From: CAYRYU01 sp964428355
GTDB lineage: Bacteria; Muiribacteriota; Ozemobacteria; Ozemobacterales; Ozemobacteraceae
Assembly (NCBI GenBank): GCA_964428355.1
Contig: CAYRYU010000145.1
Coordinates: 1-14,748, forward strand
Direction of reading: 5' to 3'
Length of the DNA: 14,748 nt
The stretch's first letter is position 1; each line of letters begins with the position of its first letter. The translations under genes were made by a program, and so were the position numbers. Positions 13,707 to 14,748 of this stretch are shown here, piece after piece. The notes beneath the pieces were generated by a model, which saw only the letters and a program-made list of their open reading frames with translations, made no database searches and was not told the DNA's origin.

Positions 13707-14233
13707 GCGGTTCCGGAATGGTGACGCGACTCCGGCGGTTTTTCGCGCCCCGGGCTGGCGCGCCCCGTGCTGGCGCTCGGGCCTTCACCACCCCCGAGCT
13801 GTTGATGACGATCGTGGTGTTCTCCTTCGGTTTGCTTCCCCTGATCATCCTTTTTCAAAGGAGTTTCCAGACGACCGCCCAGGCAAAGAACCTCATGATC
13901 GCCCAGAGTCTCGGCCGGACGATCATCGAAGAGGTCCGGGGCCTGGGCTTCAAAGGGATAGAGCGGGAAATCGACAACCCGACGCTCAATCTCTTCCATT
14001 CGGAGTTCAAGCAGGTAAAGGGAAAACTGGTCGAGAGCGACCAAAAATCCATCGAGTATCCCGAATACTACTCCCGGTTCGAAACCAAGCTCACCTACGA
14101 AGAGGTAAAGAGCGAGACGGACAAGCAGACGGTGAACAAATATCGCGTCGAACTCGAAGTAAAATGGAAGGAGCCGAACCGAACCTTCTCCTACGGGTTC
14201 GGTACGGTCGTCGTGCCATATGGGGAAAAGTAG
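13703..14233 (+). CDS. PilV-like type IV minor pilin
   Basis: The protein has 176 residues. The ATG at 13703 overlaps the upstream stop in an ATGA, implying coupled translation; a second ATG at 13718 is also possible. The leader is long and basic (RLRRFF, then two PRAGA units). The prepilin motif is ARA followed by FTTPELLMTIVVFSFGLLPL: Phe28 would be +1 and Glu32 the conserved +5 glutamate. The residue before the cleavage site is Ala27 rather than the usual Gly, which prepilin peptidases tolerate in some pilins. A globular part of about 120 residues ends in beta strands (NKYRVELEVKWKEPNRTFSY). Position between PilX-like and PilW-like genes supports the PilV label. It would be processed by a prepilin peptidase encoded elsewhere. 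Confidence 0.8.
   Translation: MSGSGMVTRLRRFFAPRAGAPRAGARAFTTPELLMTIVVFSFGLLPLIILFQRSFQTTAQAKNLMIAQSLGRTIIEEVRGLGFKGIEREIDNPTLNLFHSEFKQVKGKLVESDQKSIEYPEYYSRFETKLTYEEVKSETDKQTVNKYRVELEVKWKEPNRTFSYGFGTVVVPYGEK
13744..13773 (+). repeat. 15-bp tandem duplication in the PilV-like leader
   Basis: Units at 13744-13758 and 13759-13773 (CGCGCCCCGGGCTGG and CGCGCCCCGTGCTGG) differ at one base and keep the frame. They produce the PRAGAPRAGA run in the pilin leader. Like the repeat at 10424 it is GC-rich, in frame and in a flexible segment. Confidence 0.85.
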
Positions 14234-14748
14234 CCTCCGAACGGGTTTGACGATCGTCGAGATGGTGATCGTCAGCCTGATCGTTGCCATGCTCATGGGT
14301 TACGTCTGGAAATTCTATTCGAGCAGCACCGAGATCAACCGTCACACCTACTCCCAAAGCCAACTCCAGACGGATACCCGCCTGTTCTTCGACCAGTTCG
14401 CCCGGGACGTGGCTTCCTCCTACCGGTTCTGCGAAATGGATTACGAGACCCACAAGATGGCATTCTACGTTTTCCAGGATGTCATGACGCCTTCGGACAC
14501 CATCCTCTATAACGGGGCAACACTGAGACTCAAGGAGGACCATTCCATCGTGGTCAGCCGCGTCGAGTATTCCTGGGATTCCGAATCCAAGAAGGTCGTG
14601 AGGAAACAAGTCCCCGGAAAGCTGGCCATCACGAAAAAGCCGGCGATGACGTTCACCGAGGATTCGAGCAATGCAGCCCCCGAGGACGCCCCCAAGGAAA
14701 GGGTCTACCTCACCAACATCCAGCAGTTCGATTTCCGCGCCTACCAGG
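14220..14748 (+). CDS. PilW-like type IV minor pilin (3' end outside window)
   Basis: The ATG at 14220 overlaps the end of the PilV-like gene by 14 bases, and the frame is open to the end of the window (176 codons seen). The start gives MGKSSLRTG followed by LTIVEMVIVSLIVAMLMGYV. This is a classic class III signal with cleavage after Gly9 and the conserved glutamate at +5 (Glu14). The next helix (SQSQLQTDTRLFFDQFARDV) matches the PilW/GspJ pattern, in which a long amphipathic helix precedes the globular domain. Later there is VVSRVEYSWDSESKKVVRK and LTNIQQFDFRAYQ, also typical of PilW/GspJ. It is the third member of the minor-pilin operon, which probably primes or caps a type IV pilus. Further pilus genes may follow beyond the window. 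Confidence 0.85.
   Translation, partial: MGKSSLRTGLTIVEMVIVSLIVAMLMGYVWKFYSSSTEINRHTYSQSQLQTDTRLFFDQFARDVASSYRFCEMDYETHKMAFYVFQDVMTPSDTILYNGATLRLKEDHSIVVSRVEYSWDSESKKVVRKQVPGKLAITKKPAMTFTEDSSNAAPEDAPKERVYLTNIQQFDFRAYQ

Overview
This window reads as chromosomal DNA of an uncultured, probably Gram-negative (diderm) bacterium with high-GC coding sequence. Lipoprotein signals, Tad and type IV pilus machinery and the lysine/peptidoglycan gene dapF point that way. I cannot assign a lineage from the sequence. A deltaproteobacterium-like group or a candidate phylum such as Riflebacteria is only a guess. There are four 100-N scaffold gaps (3080-3179, 4757-4856, 7482-7581, 9188-9287). Each cuts or borders a gene. 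At least the last is an artefact, because the same 55 bases lie on both sides of it.

Layout. (1) Positions 1-4700 form a Tad pilus region. It holds the C-terminal part of a TadC-like platform protein, a large lipoprotein with carboxypeptidase-regulatory-like domains and a C-terminal IPT/TIG domain, a strong terminator, and the TadA/CpaF ATPase. A two-gene cassette on the opposite strand sits between the tad genes: a small conserved protein whose end overlaps a DUF6036-like nucleotidyltransferase. (2) Positions 4725-5456 hold a DUF192 gene broken by a gap and a convergent RidA gene whose 3' end overlaps it. (3) Positions 5595-11041 form a rightward run of closely spaced genes. It encodes a small exported protein, an exported TPR protein, a multi-pass membrane protein with features of a presenilin/signal-peptide-peptidase-like (A22) aspartyl protease, DapF, and a lipoprotein-type Memo-AMMECR1 fusion. 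(4) Positions 11274-14748 form a second pilin operon of overlapping genes: a very large PilX/GspK-like protein, a PilV-like pilin and a PilW-like pilin that runs off the end.

Two systems stand out. One is the Memo-AMMECR1 fusion. Its linker contains a perfect Shine-Dalgarno sequence and an in-frame ATG exactly where a free AMMECR1 protein would begin, next to a 24-bp tandem duplication. One locus could therefore make an exported fusion and a cytoplasmic AMMECR1. The other is the presenilin-like membrane protein, which has two intramembrane aspartates and a late LPVLP motif at spacings like those of signal peptide peptidase. It directly follows an exported TPR protein, to which it may or may not be fused across the gap.

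No tRNA, rRNA, CRISPR array or insertion sequence was seen. No gene-free stretch exceeds 300 bases. The longest (11042-11273) holds an imperfect inverted repeat, a weak hairpin terminator and a good promoter.
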